The notes beneath the pieces were generated by a model that made no database searches, was not told the DNA's origin, and saw nothing but the letters and a program-made list of their open reading frames with translations. The position numbers and the translations under genes were made by a program. A stretch of 35,827 bases of DNA from NCBI GenBank assembly GCA_905235205.1, contig CAJOKM010000016.1, forward strand, positions 1 through 35,827, in the 5' to 3' direction. This document shows positions 8,087-16,184 of this stretch, one piece after another. Origin of the DNA: an uncultured Clostridia bacterium (GTDB lineage: Bacteria; Bacillota; Clostridia; Christensenellales; CAG-138). The stretch's first letter is position 1; each line of letters begins with the position of its first letter.

Positions 8087-8188
8087 ATGGTGAAAAGGAA
8101 ATGGACCATCGTTGCCGGACTGTCGATTCTGCTTTTGACGGCGACGATCGGCGTATTGTATGCTTTTGAATCCGGTTGTCTGCCGTGA
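8087..8188 (+). CDS. Possible 33-residue membrane peptide
   Basis: ATG 8087 opens a 33-codon frame: a basic start (MVKRKW), a hydrophobic run from about residue 7 to 26 (TIVAGLSILLLTATIGVLYAF) and a short polar tail. This is the pattern of a single-pass small membrane protein or a short leader. A GGGGA lies only three to four bases before the ATG, a close spacing. It sits between the sigma factor and the LRR protein gene. No family is recognised and it could be chance. Confidence 0.35.
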   Translation: MVKRKWTIVAGLSILLLTATIGVLYAFESGCLP

Positions 8189-8201
8189 TGAACGCAGCTT
8201 T

Positions 8202-8230
8202 GTTTACATTCGCGGCAGTCTATTGTAAAC
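8202..8230. promoter_or_regulatory. Inverted repeat upstream of the LRR protein gene
   Basis: GTTTACA (8202-8208) and TGTAAAC (8224-8230) are exact inverted copies with 15 bases between. They coincide with a weak promoter reading (TTTACA, 17 bp, TAAACG), so the pair could be an operator across the promoter of the secreted protein gene. No regulator is identified. Confidence 0.35.
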
Positions 8231-8254
8231 GATACACATAAGGAGGGTTCAGAC

Positions 8255-10399
8255 ATGAAAAAACGGTTGTTTGTTTTGGTTCTCTGTCTGATTTTCATCG
8301 CCGCGGCATTCCCGTTGACGGTGCAGGCGGAGGAAGCGCCGCGTCTCGATTCGAACGCGTATGTCGAACAGATCCATAGAAACGTCAGAGCGGAGCGTTC
8401 GGGATTCTCTGCCGAAGCGGGAACGATCACTTTTGACGAAACGTTCGAGAGACCCGACGGAGAGCCCTCCGACACGGAGGAAGAATACCCGACAAGGGCG
8501 GCGAACCGGATCCAGATCAATGCAACGAACTTTCCGGACGCCGTGTTCCGCGACCTGTTGCTGAAGACGTTTAAAAACGGGTATATCACCAACGAAGAAG
8601 CGGGATATATCACACAGATCAATGTAACGGGGATGGGCATCGCGAATCTCAAAGGAATCGAGTTTTTCCCGAATCTGGAGATGCTGTACTGCGGCGCTGC
8701 GTATGACAATAACGGAAATATCACCGCAAAGAACAATCTGAAATCCCTGACGGTCAGCTGCTTTCCGAATCTTAAAACGCTTGTTTGCGACTATAATCAG
8801 CTGACGAAGCTCGACGTTTCCAAAACAAAGAGTTTAGAGGACCTGGCCTGTGAAGGCAATAAGCTTTCGTCGCTCGATCTTCGTGGGCTGTTTTGGTTTA
8901 ACAAGCTGTACGCGGCCAATAATGCACTGACTTCTATTCTTTTCGACGTCGATGGAACGTTCACGGAGATCGACTGTTCCAACAACAAGCTGACTTCTCT
9001 GAAGCTCGGCGACTGCATCGTTTTGATGAAGCTTTATTGCGAGAACAACAGGCTGACATCCCTGGACGTTTCTGCAGCGGCCAATCCGGGACTGGACGTA
9101 ATCTGCATGAATAACAAATTGACTTCTCTGAAAGTCAGCAAGTGGATCGAAAATCTGCTTTGCGGCAATAATCAGCTGAAAAAACTGGATCTTTCGGGAT
9201 GCGAGTATCTTTCGCTACTGGACTGCTCATACAACCAGATCCAATCGCTCGATCTGTCCGGCTCGCCGGAATTGAAGGGGCTCGGATGCGTGAACAATTG
9301 CCTGGTTTCGCTGGATCTCGAGAACAATCCGAAACTGGAGGAACTGTACTGCTACGGACAAAAATGCGTTTCGGGACCGTTGACGGAAAGCGACGGGAAA
9401 TACACGTTCGATATTCATAAGCTGTCGGTGGATCCATCCCGTGTGTTTGCGGAAGGCACGGGCGTGACCTACGACGCGGAGACAGGCGTCTTTACGTTCC
9501 CGAAGGCAGTCAGTGAATTCGAATATGCCTACGATACCGGGTCGATCGGAGAAATGGAAGTCACTGTCTGCATGCCGTATACCGGCAAAGCGACGGTTAA
9601 ACTGAATGACAAATCAATTCAGTATAAAGGCTCAACGCCGTATGTGATCTATAACGGAAAAGCGTTCCGACCCGCTTTTAAGGTTTATGACGAGAAGGGC
9701 AAGGTGATCGATCCGATCTTTTACACCTATCAGTATGAGGACAACCAGCTGCCGGGCACCGCGCGCATCAAGGTGCGGTTCATCGGTTCTAACAAATCTT
9801 GCAGCACCTGGTTCAAGATCTATCTTCCGGCGACGAAATCGACAACGGTGCAGAACGTCGGGAACGGAATCAAGGTAAGTTGGGAAAAGGTGGATCAGGC
9901 GAAAGGATACGTCATCTATCGACGCGCATGGAACCTGAAGGACGCGGGGTGGACGACCTTCGAGCGCTGGAACAATACGAAGCAGACGACATGGACGGAT
10001 ACGAAGGTCTATGCCGGTACGCGGTATCAATACGGAATTAAGGCGTATTTCGAAGACCCGATGGACAATTACAATCTCGGCGTTGTCGGGCCGCTGAAGA
10101 CGACGGTTCGCATCACGACCCGAACGCTCACGAAGGTGGATCCCGGAAAGAGCAAACTGATTGTTTACTGGCAGGGTTCCTCGCTCTTTACCGGATATCA
10201 GGTGCAGGTTGCGACCGATGCAAACTTTAAGAACGATCTGAAGACCGTCACGATCAATAAACCGTCGACCTATCAGAAGACGATCAGCGGGCTGAAGTCG
10301 AAGACGACCTATTACGTGCGCGTCCGCTCGTATCACGTCTTTGACGGTACGACCTACTACGGTCAGTGGTCGAATGTCCTGAACACCAAAACGAAATAA
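8255..10399 (+). CDS. Large secreted leucine-rich-repeat and fibronectin III protein
   Basis: A 714-residue protein with a clear signal peptide (KKRLFVLVLCLIFIAAAF, cleavage near VQA-EE). After a low-complexity linker comes an LRR cap (INATNFPDAVFRDLL), then about ten repeats of roughly 21 residues of the form LxxLxCxxNxLTSLDLS between residues 125 and 365, with Cys at the repeat position typical of clostridial LRRs. A middle beta domain follows, and two fibronectin-III modules lie at about 535-625 and 628-714. There is no sortase motif, SLH domain or membrane anchor at the C-terminus, so it is probably released or held by unknown contacts. AAGGAGGG precedes the ATG. A role in adhesion or polymer binding is likely but not shown. 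Confidence 0.9.
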   Translation: MKKRLFVLVLCLIFIAAAFPLTVQAEEAPRLDSNAYVEQIHRNVRAERSGFSAEAGTITFDETFERPDGEPSDTEEEYPTRAANRIQINATNFPDAVFRDLLLKTFKNGYITNEEAGYITQINVTGMGIANLKGIEFFPNLEMLYCGAAYDNNGNITAKNNLKSLTVSCFPNLKTLVCDYNQLTKLDVSKTKSLEDLACEGNKLSSLDLRGLFWFNKLYAANNALTSILFDVDGTFTEIDCSNNKLTSLKLGDCIVLMKLYCENNRLTSLDVSAAANPGLDVICMNNKLTSLKVSKWIENLLCGNNQLKKLDLSGCEYLSLLDCSYNQIQSLDLSGSPELKGLGCVNNCLVSLDLENNPKLEELYCYGQKCVSGPLTESDGKYTFDIHKLSVDPSRVFAEGTGVTYDAETGVFTFPKAVSEFEYAYDTGSIGEMEVTVCMPYTGKATVKLNDKSIQYKGSTPYVIYNGKAFRPAFKVYDEKGKVIDPIFYTYQYEDNQLPGTARIKVRFIGSNKSCSTWFKIYLPATKSTTVQNVGNGIKVSWEKVDQAKGYVIYRRAWNLKDAGWTTFERWNNTKQTTWTDTKVYAGTRYQYGIKAYFEDPMDNYNLGVVGPLKTTVRITTRTLTKVDPGKSKLIVYWQGSSLFTGYQVQVATDANFKNDLKTVTINKPSTYQKTISGLKSKTTYYVRVRSYHVFDGTTYYGQWSNVLNTKTK

Positions 10400-10410
10400 G
10401 GTTCTATAGA

Positions 10411-10448
10411 AAGCGACCCGCCCGGGGATTCGGGCGGGTCGATGCTTT
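10411..10448. terminator. Bidirectional terminator between convergent genes
   Basis: CGACCCGCCCG (10414-10424) pairs exactly with CGGGCGGGTCG (10431-10441) around a 6-base loop; short T-rich tracts follow on both strands. It separates the LRR protein gene (+) from deoC (-). Confidence 0.85.
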
Positions 10449-10457
10449 TCAAACGTA

Positions 10458-11102
10458 TTATCCTTCAATGATCTTTTTCGATGAGCTCGCGCCGATACGG
10501 GACGCGCCGGCTGCGATCATCGCCTCTGCGTCGGCTTTGGTACGAACGCCGCCGCTTGCTTTGACGCCCATGTCGGGTCCGACCGTTTCACGCATCAGAC
10601 GAACGTCTGCGACGGTTGCGCCGCCGCTGCTGAATCCGGTACTTGTTTTGACGAAATCAGCGCCCGCTTTCCCGGCGGCTCGGCAAGCGAGGACCTTTTC
10701 CTCATCGGTGAGAAGACATGTTTCGATAATGACTTTGACAAGCGCCTGACCCGCCGCCGCGTCGACGACCGCTTTGATATCACGCTCTACAACGTCCCAT
10801 TCGCCGCCTTTTGCCGCGCCGACGTTGATGACCATGTCGACTTCCTTTGCGCCGTTTTTGACCGCCTCAGACGTCTCAAACGCCTTTACGCTCGTTAGCG
10901 TTGCGCCCAGAGGGAAACCGATCACGCAGCAGGGCGTGATGCTTGTGCCGTTCAGCTGCTCGGAAACGAGCTTGATCCAGCATGGATTAACGCAGACGCT
11001 TGCCGTATTATACAGCTTTGCTTCTTCGCAAACTCGGATAATATCCGCGCGCGTGGATTCGGGCTTTAAGAGCGTATGATCGATATACTTTGCAAGTTCC
11101 AT
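10458..11102 (-). CDS. deoC: Deoxyribose-phosphate aldolase
   Basis: A 214-residue class I aldolase that splits 2-deoxyribose-5-phosphate to glyceraldehyde-3-phosphate and acetaldehyde in nucleoside salvage. The start [12 protein letters not shown], the block [15 protein letters not shown], the Asp in [10 protein letters not shown] (D89), the Schiff-base Lys in DFVKTSTGF (K152) and the second Lys in [10 protein letters not shown] (K181) are all present. GGAGGTAGGTT before the ATG sets the start. It is the last gene of the nadD-rsfS-deoC run; no other deoxynucleoside genes are adjacent. Length is normal for the short bacterial form. Confidence 0.96.
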   Translation of the reverse strand: MELAKYIDHTLLKPESTRADIIRVCEEAKLYNTASVCVNPCWIKLVSEQLNGTSITPCCVIGFPLGATLTSVKAFETSEAVKNGAKEVDMVINVGAAKGGEWDVVERDIKAVVDAAAGQALVKVIIETCLLTDEEKVLACRAAGKAGADFVKTSTGFSSGGATVADVRLMRETVGPDMGVKASGGVRTKADAEAMIAAGASRIGASSSKKIIEG

Positions 11103-11121
11103 AACCTACCTCCGTAAAAAT

Positions 11122-11481
11122 CTATTCGGAAACGGGATAGCGGATCAGATTGTCGTCGCCTTCCCACAGCCGTTCAATGTTATAATAGGCGCGTTCCTCG
11201 GGATGGAAGAGATGAACGAGGATGAACCCGAAGTCGAGCACGATCCAGCGCGCATCCTCATAGCCTTCTTTGCGATGGAGCGTTACGCCGAGTTCGTCGG
11301 CTTTCTCTTCCAGCGCGTCGCACAGAGCGCGCATCTGCGTAACGGAATTGCCGCTTGCGACAATGAACCAGTCTGCAATGATCGTTTTGTCGCCGATGTG
11401 CAGGGCTAAAATATCGATGGCTTTCTTTTCGTACAGCAGTTTACAAATGGCAAGCGTTTCTTGTTCGCCGAAGCGGTTCAT
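11122..11481 (-). CDS. rsfS: Ribosomal silencing factor RsfS
   Basis: A 119-residue protein of the RsfS/YbeB/Iojap family, which binds ribosomal protein uL14 and blocks subunit joining under starvation. Recognised by IADWFIVASGNSVTQMRALCDALEEKADELG, then EGYEDARWIVLDFGFILVHLFHPEERAYYNIERLW, the family's most conserved block. Its ATG overlaps the stop of the nadD-yqeK gene (ATGA) and TAGGAGGAG lies upstream, so both are translationally coupled. The nadD-yqeK-rsfS order is standard in Firmicutes. Confidence 0.96.
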   Translation of the reverse strand: MNRFGEQETLAICKLLYEKKAIDILALHIGDKTIIADWFIVASGNSVTQMRALCDALEEKADELGVTLHRKEGYEDARWIVLDFGFILVHLFHPEERAYYNIERLWEGDDNLIRYPVSE

Positions 11482-12614
11482 GAATCTCCTCCTAACTCAT
11501 TTAGCGCGCGTTCCGTCGCGGGATGGACCGCACCGCCTTTTTTCTTAATATAGCAGATACTTTGTTTTAACGCAAGCCGCATCATTTCTTTCAGCGTGTT
11601 TGCGGAGCGAATCTCGTCAACGCCTTCGAACGTTCGCGACGGTTCGATCATATCGGCAAGGTATATCACGCGGTCGAGATCGGTCATGTTCGCGTCGCCG
11701 GTGGTATGCAGACGGATCGCCTGTAAAACGTCTTCATCCGTCACGCCGTAAACCGCTTTTGCGTACGCCGCGCCGGCGGGCGCGTGCAGGATCGCGGGGA
11801 TCGGCGGGTTTGTGTCCGCGTACGGGAGCAATTCCTCAAACGGCATATACTTACAGCAGTCGTGCAGCAGGGCCGCAAGCCGTGCCTTGTTCGGATCGAC
11901 GTCGAACCGATCGGCAAGCTCGATCGCCGTTTGCATCACGTACGCGGTGTGCTCCATGCGCGAATCCGAAATCTCGGTCTTCAGACGCGCATACATCGGG
12001 AGCAGTTCTCCCGGCATATAGCATCCGTTTTTGTAAATATAATGCTCTACGCGCGGCGGGACAAATCCGTGAAGCGGAAGCGCGTTATGGATGCGGCTGC
12101 GCACTTCGGTCGAAGACAGGGGAGAGACCTCCGAAAGCAGAATGACGTTTGCGCCGATCGACGTCTTTAAGGCGTTCGCAGCGGCTTCTTCACCGCCGCT
12201 CTGTCCTGTGCGTACCGTGCAGACAAGCGTGCAAAGCTTTGCGATTTCCTCCGGTGACCGCCATGTATGAAACGAAAGCAGCATATCCGAACCCATCAGG
12301 AAAAAGTATTCCGCATTCGGCTCTCTTCGATGCAGTTCGGAAAGCGTATCGACCGTGTAGCTTTTGCCCTCGCGGGACAGTTCCATCGTTTCAACAGAAA
12401 ATTTCGGCTCATCCGCAACGGCAAGGCGCAGCATATCAACCCGCTGTTGGTCCGTTGCGCCCTCAGCAAGCGTTTTATGCGGCGGAATCCGGTCGACCAC
12501 AAACAGCACATTGTCGAGCGAAAGTGCTTTTAACGCGTGTTGTGCGAGCGCAAGATGTCCGTTATGGATCGGGTGGAACGCCCCGCCGAAAACGGCAATT
12601 CTTTTCTTGTTCAT
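11478..12614 (-). CDS. nadD: Fused nicotinate-nucleotide adenylyltransferase and YqeK-type HD hydrolase
   Basis: A 378-residue two-domain protein. Residues 1-195 are NadD, which adenylylates nicotinate mononucleotide in NAD synthesis: GGAFHPIHNGH (residues 10-20) is the nucleotidyltransferase signature and SSTEVRSR is the ISSTxxR motif. Residues about 205-378 are YqeK, an HD-domain phosphohydrolase (diadenosine tetraphosphate hydrolase in characterised members), with HTAYVM, ALLHDCCKYM and the later LHTTGDANMTDLDRVIYLADMIEPSR block. In most Clostridia these are two neighbouring genes; here they are one frame. Start is ATG 12614; upstream in-frame residues are not conserved. There is no ribosome binding site, and the promoter's -10 box ends six bases before the ATG. 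Confidence 0.93.
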   Translation of the reverse strand: MNKKRIAVFGGAFHPIHNGHLALAQHALKALSLDNVLFVVDRIPPHKTLAEGATDQQRVDMLRLAVADEPKFSVETMELSREGKSYTVDTLSELHRREPNAEYFFLMGSDMLLSFHTWRSPEEIAKLCTLVCTVRTGQSGGEEAAANALKTSIGANVILLSEVSPLSSTEVRSRIHNALPLHGFVPPRVEHYIYKNGCYMPGELLPMYARLKTEISDSRMEHTAYVMQTAIELADRFDVDPNKARLAALLHDCCKYMPFEELLPYADTNPPIPAILHAPAGAAYAKAVYGVTDEDVLQAIRLHTTGDANMTDLDRVIYLADMIEPSRTFEGVDEIRSANTLKEMMRLALKQSICYIKKKGGAVHPATERALNELGGDS

Positions 12615-12620
12615 ATCTGT

Positions 12621-12650
12621 ATTATAGAATAAAGTGCGTCGTGTTGGCAA
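12621..12650 (-). promoter_or_regulatory. Promoter of nadD-yqeK, possibly giving a leaderless mRNA
   Basis: On the minus strand TTGCCA (12650-12645), an 18-bp spacer and a perfect TATAAT (12626-12621) are followed after six bases by the nadD ATG at 12614. Usual initiation about seven bases past the -10 box would fall on the start codon itself, and no Shine-Dalgarno sequence is present. Confidence 0.65.
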
Positions 12651-12660
12651 CACTGTTTTT

Positions 12661-13389
12661 ATGAAACGCAAACGTACAAAAAGAAAAATGCCGATCATCC
12701 GGCGGATCGTCCGCTCGATGGATCTTCTCTTTTGCGCTACGGTTATCACGTTAGCGGTCTGGATCCCGTTTCGAAGAGATCACAGAGCGGTTGCGCTCGG
12801 CATTCTGGCGTTTCTCGGCGTTCTTGGAATCGTTTTGCTGTTTGCGCAGCGAAAACGACGGATTGAGGAAGCAAAAAAGCGCAAAGCCGTACAGCGTCAG
12901 ATCCGGTTCGAAAAGCTGATGCTTGTTTCGGATGAAACGATGCGGGAACGACTGAACGAGCCCGATCTGTACGTTTTACGGGGACAAACACTCGATTCGG
13001 ACAGCGCGCTTGCAGCGATACGAAGCAGCGCAAGGACGGTTGCCTGCGTCGGGGATCTGAACGGTACGGAACGTTTGTTTCAAGCGTATATGCCAAAGAC
13101 AAAACTGATTTTGCTCGATGAACTGATCGAGCGCTTTCGGCCGTCCTGTTCATCTGAAGAGATCGACGCACGTCTGCGTCCGCAGAAAAAGAAACGACCC
13201 GGGCTTCAGCAGGTTCTCAAAACAGCGACCGGAAACAAATACCTGCTGCTGGGGATCCTGCTTTATGCCCTGTCGTTTATTCTCAATTATCAGATATATT
13301 ACCGACTGATCGGTTCGCTTTGCTTCGGACTGTCGGCGCTTACAACGGTCTTCAAGCCCGCAGGCAAGGACCCGACTCAAAACAAATAG
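12661..13389 (+). CDS. Unrecognised membrane protein with N- and C-terminal hydrophobic pairs
   Basis: A 242-residue protein (ATG 12661) divergent from nadD. After a very basic start (MKRKRTKRK) there are two hydrophobic segments (LLFCATVITLAVWIPF; VALGILAFLGVLGIVLLFA), then a soluble region of about 130 residues beginning with a charged helix, then two more hydrophobic segments near the end (YLLLGILLYALSFIL; YRLIGSLCFGLSAL). The soluble part has alternating strands and helices (VACVGDLNG; KLILLDELIERF), suggestive of a small Rossmann-like or nuclease-like core, but no catalytic motif could be assigned. No ribosome binding site is obvious, so the start is uncertain (GTG 12634 is possible). 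Its 3' end overlaps the end of selD by 13 bp on the opposite strand. Confidence 0.6.
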   Translation: MKRKRTKRKMPIIRRIVRSMDLLFCATVITLAVWIPFRRDHRAVALGILAFLGVLGIVLLFAQRKRRIEEAKKRKAVQRQIRFEKLMLVSDETMRERLNEPDLYVLRGQTLDSDSALAAIRSSARTVACVGDLNGTERLFQAYMPKTKLILLDELIERFRPSCSSEEIDARLRPQKKKRPGLQQVLKTATGNKYLLLGILLYALSFILNYQIYYRLIGSLCFGLSALTTVFKPAGKDPTQNK

Positions 13390-14411
13390 ATGGATTTCTC
13401 GCGCTTTTCAACGATCCTTCCGACACGCTGCGCGGAGGGAACGGCAGTTTTCAGCGCGTCAAACACCGCGTTTGCCTGATGCTCCGGCACAGCGCAGAGC
13501 AGACCGCCCGAGGTCTGCGGATCAAACAGCAGATCGCAAAGCGCAAGCTCGGTATTGCCGAAGTCAACGGCGTGTTCGGCAAACGTCCGATTCCGATACA
13601 TCCCTTCCGGCAGAATCCCCATGCGCGCAAATTTGACGGACTGCGGAATGAAATCGATCGCATCCACGTTAATCTCGGCAGACAGGTCTGAGCCGCTGCA
13701 CATCTCATACAGATGTCCAAGGAACGAGAATCCCGTTACGTCGGTGCAGGCATGCACGTCAAAGTTGACGAGCACGTCCCGCGCGGCTTTGTTCAGCGTC
13801 GTCATCAGTGAAATCATCCGTGCGGACGTTTCATCATCGAGCAGATCGCCCTTTTGCGCGGTCGTCAGAACGCCGATACCGATCGGTTTTGTCAAAAACA
13901 GAACGTCTCCGGCTTTGGCGCCGTGATTTTTCCAGAGCTTATTGGGATCGACAAATCCGGTCACGGAGAGACCGTACTTCGGCTCCTCGTCAAAGATGCT
14001 GTGTCCGCCGCAAATGATCGCGCCCGCCTTTGCGCACGTTTCATATCCGCCTCGAAGGATTTCATGAACCGCTTCTTTGGGCATGGATTTGGGGACGCAA
14101 ATGATGTTCAGCGCGAGTTTCGGTTCGCCGCCCATGGCGTAGACGTCCGAGAGCGCGTTGGTCGCGGCGATCCGGCCGAACGTATACGGATCGTCCGCGA
14201 TCGGCGGAAAGAAATCAAGCGTCTGCACAAGCGCAAGCGAATCGGAAAGCCGGTAGACAGCCGCGTCGTCGCTTTTATCGAATCCGACGATCAGGTTTTC
14301 GTCCTGCACGCTCGGAAGATCGGCAAGGAGTTTTGAAAGCACGCCCGCGCCTACTTTAGCGCCGCATCCGGCGCAGCTTGACAGCTTTGTCAGTTTGACG
14401 TCTTCGCCCAC
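13377..14411 (-). CDS. selD: Selenide, water dikinase (selenophosphate synthetase)
   Basis: A 344-residue SelD, which makes selenophosphate from selenide and ATP. The N-terminal active-site loop reads SCAGCGAK with Cys16 and Lys19 at the positions of E. coli Cys17 and Lys20; the codon is TGC, so this is the Cys form, not a selenoprotein. Downstream blocks DDAAVYRL, TLDFFPPIADDPYTFGRIAATNALSDVYAMGG and DPQTSGGLL are complete. Start is GTG 14411 with GGAGGG six bases before it. It is the last gene of yqeC-yqeB-xdhC-selD. No selA, selB or tRNA-Sec is in the window, so it probably supplies selenium to molybdenum hydroxylases. Confidence 0.96.
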   Translation of the reverse strand: MGEDVKLTKLSSCAGCGAKVGAGVLSKLLADLPSVQDENLIVGFDKSDDAAVYRLSDSLALVQTLDFFPPIADDPYTFGRIAATNALSDVYAMGGEPKLALNIICVPKSMPKEAVHEILRGGYETCAKAGAIICGGHSIFDEEPKYGLSVTGFVDPNKLWKNHGAKAGDVLFLTKPIGIGVLTTAQKGDLLDDETSARMISLMTTLNKAARDVLVNFDVHACTDVTGFSFLGHLYEMCSGSDLSAEINVDAIDFIPQSVKFARMGILPEGMYRNRTFAEHAVDFGNTELALCDLLFDPQTSGGLLCAVPEHQANAVFDALKTAVPSAQRVGRIVEKREKSIYLF

Positions 14412-15397
14412 GAGGGTCCCTCCATAACTTGAATCAGAATATCGATCTCGCCGCCGCAGACCATACCTTCTTTTGCGGCGTCCGTATTGTTCATTTTGCA
14501 GGTATACCGTTTGACGTTCGGACCGTGTTTCAGCATTTCCAATGCGTAGTTTGCCGCTTCATACTCGCCGTATCCGCCGCCGACGGAGGATAGGATCGTT
14601 CCGTCGCGTCTCACGATCATTCTTGCGCCTGTCGAGCGCGGCGCGCTTCCTTTTTTCGAGATCACCGTGACCATGGCGTAGGGTTCCGATGCGGTCATGA
14701 TCCCGTCGCACAGCGCACGGTCCCATTCACAGCCGCGCACGCTCCCGTTCTTGACCTGAATCAGTTCGGCAACGATGCAGACAGCGATCTCCTCGGGCGT
14801 GACAGCGCCGATCTCGAGACCGATCGGCGCATGAACGGAGCGCAGTAGCCGCTCGGGATATCCTTGCGCAAGCAGGTTGGTATATACAGTCTTGATCTTT
14901 GATTTACTTCCGATCATGCCGCAGTAGACGAACGACTTCTGAAGAATGCGTTCAAGGCATGCCCGATCGTCACGGTGTCCGCGCGTAACGATCACGTAGT
15001 ACGCGTTTGTGTCATTGATCTCGCTCAACGCCTGCGCAAACGGCAGCGTGCAGATTGCATCAGCCGTTGGAAAACGGTCCCGGTTGGCAAAGTCCTCCCG
15101 TTCGTCGATGACAGTGACCGTAAACCCGACCGCTTTTGCGATTGCGGCGGTCGTGACGGAAACATGTCCCGCGCCGCACAGGATCAGATGCGGCGGCGTT
15201 GTAATACGCTCGATCAAGATACCGTCTTTGATCGCGGGAAGTTCTGATTCATTGATTTCTGATGGGATCAGCCCGGGATCGCCGAACGTCTGTTCCCCGT
15301 CGCGAATCGCGATCGCGCCGATCCGCTCTCCTTCCACACAGGTAAAGAGATAGGGGGAGCGTCCGAACTGGATCGCTTCAACAACCCTTTCAATCAT
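14390..15397 (-). CDS. XdhC/CoxI-family molybdenum hydroxylase maturation factor, domains in reversed order
   Basis: A 335-residue member of the XdhC/CoxI family, which inserts or sulfurates/selenates the molybdenum cofactor of xanthine-dehydrogenase-type enzymes. The NAD-binding Rossmann domain comes first (about 70-215: HLILCGAGHVSVTTAAIAKA, VIDERED, YYVIVTRGHRDD, GMIGSKSK), and the CoxI-type domain with SKKGSAPRSTGARMIV and GGGYGEYEA comes last (about 225-335). Standard XdhC has the CoxI domain at the N-terminus. ATG 15397 has AAGGAG upstream; a longer frame to 15505 overlaps yqeB and is not conserved. It overlaps yqeB by 8 bp and selD by 22 bp, which shows tight coupling. Confidence 0.88.
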   Translation of the reverse strand: MIERVVEAIQFGRSPYLFTCVEGERIGAIAIRDGEQTFGDPGLIPSEINESELPAIKDGILIERITTPPHLILCGAGHVSVTTAAIAKAVGFTVTVIDEREDFANRDRFPTADAICTLPFAQALSEINDTNAYYVIVTRGHRDDRACLERILQKSFVYCGMIGSKSKIKTVYTNLLAQGYPERLLRSVHAPIGLEIGAVTPEEIAVCIVAELIQVKNGSVRGCEWDRALCDGIMTASEPYAMVTVISKKGSAPRSTGARMIVRRDGTILSSVGGGYGEYEAANYALEMLKHGPNVKRYTCKMNNTDAAKEGMVCGGEIDILIQVMEGPSWAKTSN

Positions 15398-16184
15398 TCG
15401 CGTTTCTCCTTTTCCAATACAGAATCGCCTCCAGCACGCCGCCTGCGATTGACCGCGCCTTATCGGAGACCGTGTAACAGTGTTCGACCGCGGAACGCGG
15501 ATCAACGTCGCCGCTTTTCATGCCTTTGGTGACGGGCGTTCCGCTCGGCAAAAGCCCGCGAACGACGCCGTCAATGGCTGTGATGACCGGTTCGCCGTCG
15601 ACCGTGGCGACCGTTTCACCGCGCTTCACGGTATCGCCGATATGCCGGATCTCGGTAAACAGTCCGTCCTTCGGCGCACGAAGAACCCGCTCGGTCGTGA
15701 AACCGCCGATGCTGCCGGGGATCCCGGTGTTCTCCTGCGCCGCGCCCGAGAGGATCATGCGCCCGAGGTCATGTCCGCGCATCGTTTCGATCACGGCATG
15801 ACAGTCGCCCCCCGCCGTAAAGCCGGGACCGAGCGCAATCACGATCGGCGCGTCACTAAGACGCGTACCTAGATTCCGTTTCGCCAGAATCGCGTCGACG
15901 ATCGCTTCCGGGTGAAGCGCCTGAACGCAAAGCGCGTTCGGATCGGCAAGAACGGCGATATGTCCGCGGCGGTGGATCGCAGGGATCTCTTCGATCGAGC
16001 GCGCGTATTCCGCAGTGACGTCTTCTACCGTCTGTACGCCGGTGCGGATCGCCTCCGAAAAACATACGGTGCGGCGAATGGACGTGGGGTGTTTTAGATC
16101 GGTCATGACGATCTCAAATCCGCAGTGTGCCAGTCGAACGGCTGCGCCGGACGCAAGATCGCCTGCGCCTTTGATCAGAATCAT
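15390..16184 (-). CDS. yqeB: Selenium-dependent molybdenum hydroxylase maturation protein YqeB
   Basis: A 264-residue protein of the YqeB (EF2563) family, a marker of selenium-dependent molybdenum hydroxylases. The opening ILIKGAGDLASGAAVRLAHCGFEIVMTDL is the family's nucleotide-binding start; LGPGFTAGGDCHAVIETMRGHDLGR, then GSIGGFTTERVLRAP and the biotinyl-like tail (RHIGDTVKRGETVATVDG) are also characteristic. ATG 16184 follows CGGAGGAACCGCGT. The start overlaps the end of yqeC by four bases and the end overlaps the xdhC-like gene. Its exact reaction is unknown; it co-occurs with SelD and YqeC. Confidence 0.93.
   Translation of the reverse strand: MILIKGAGDLASGAAVRLAHCGFEIVMTDLKHPTSIRRTVCFSEAIRTGVQTVEDVTAEYARSIEEIPAIHRRGHIAVLADPNALCVQALHPEAIVDAILAKRNLGTRLSDAPIVIALGPGFTAGGDCHAVIETMRGHDLGRMILSGAAQENTGIPGSIGGFTTERVLRAPKDGLFTEIRHIGDTVKRGETVATVDGEPVITAIDGVVRGLLPSGTPVTKGMKSGDVDPRSAVEHCYTVSDKARSIAGGVLEAILYWKRRNAND

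Noticed and set aside
13377..14411. SelD as a selenoprotein
   Set aside because: The active-site codon is TGC and no in-frame TGA is present.
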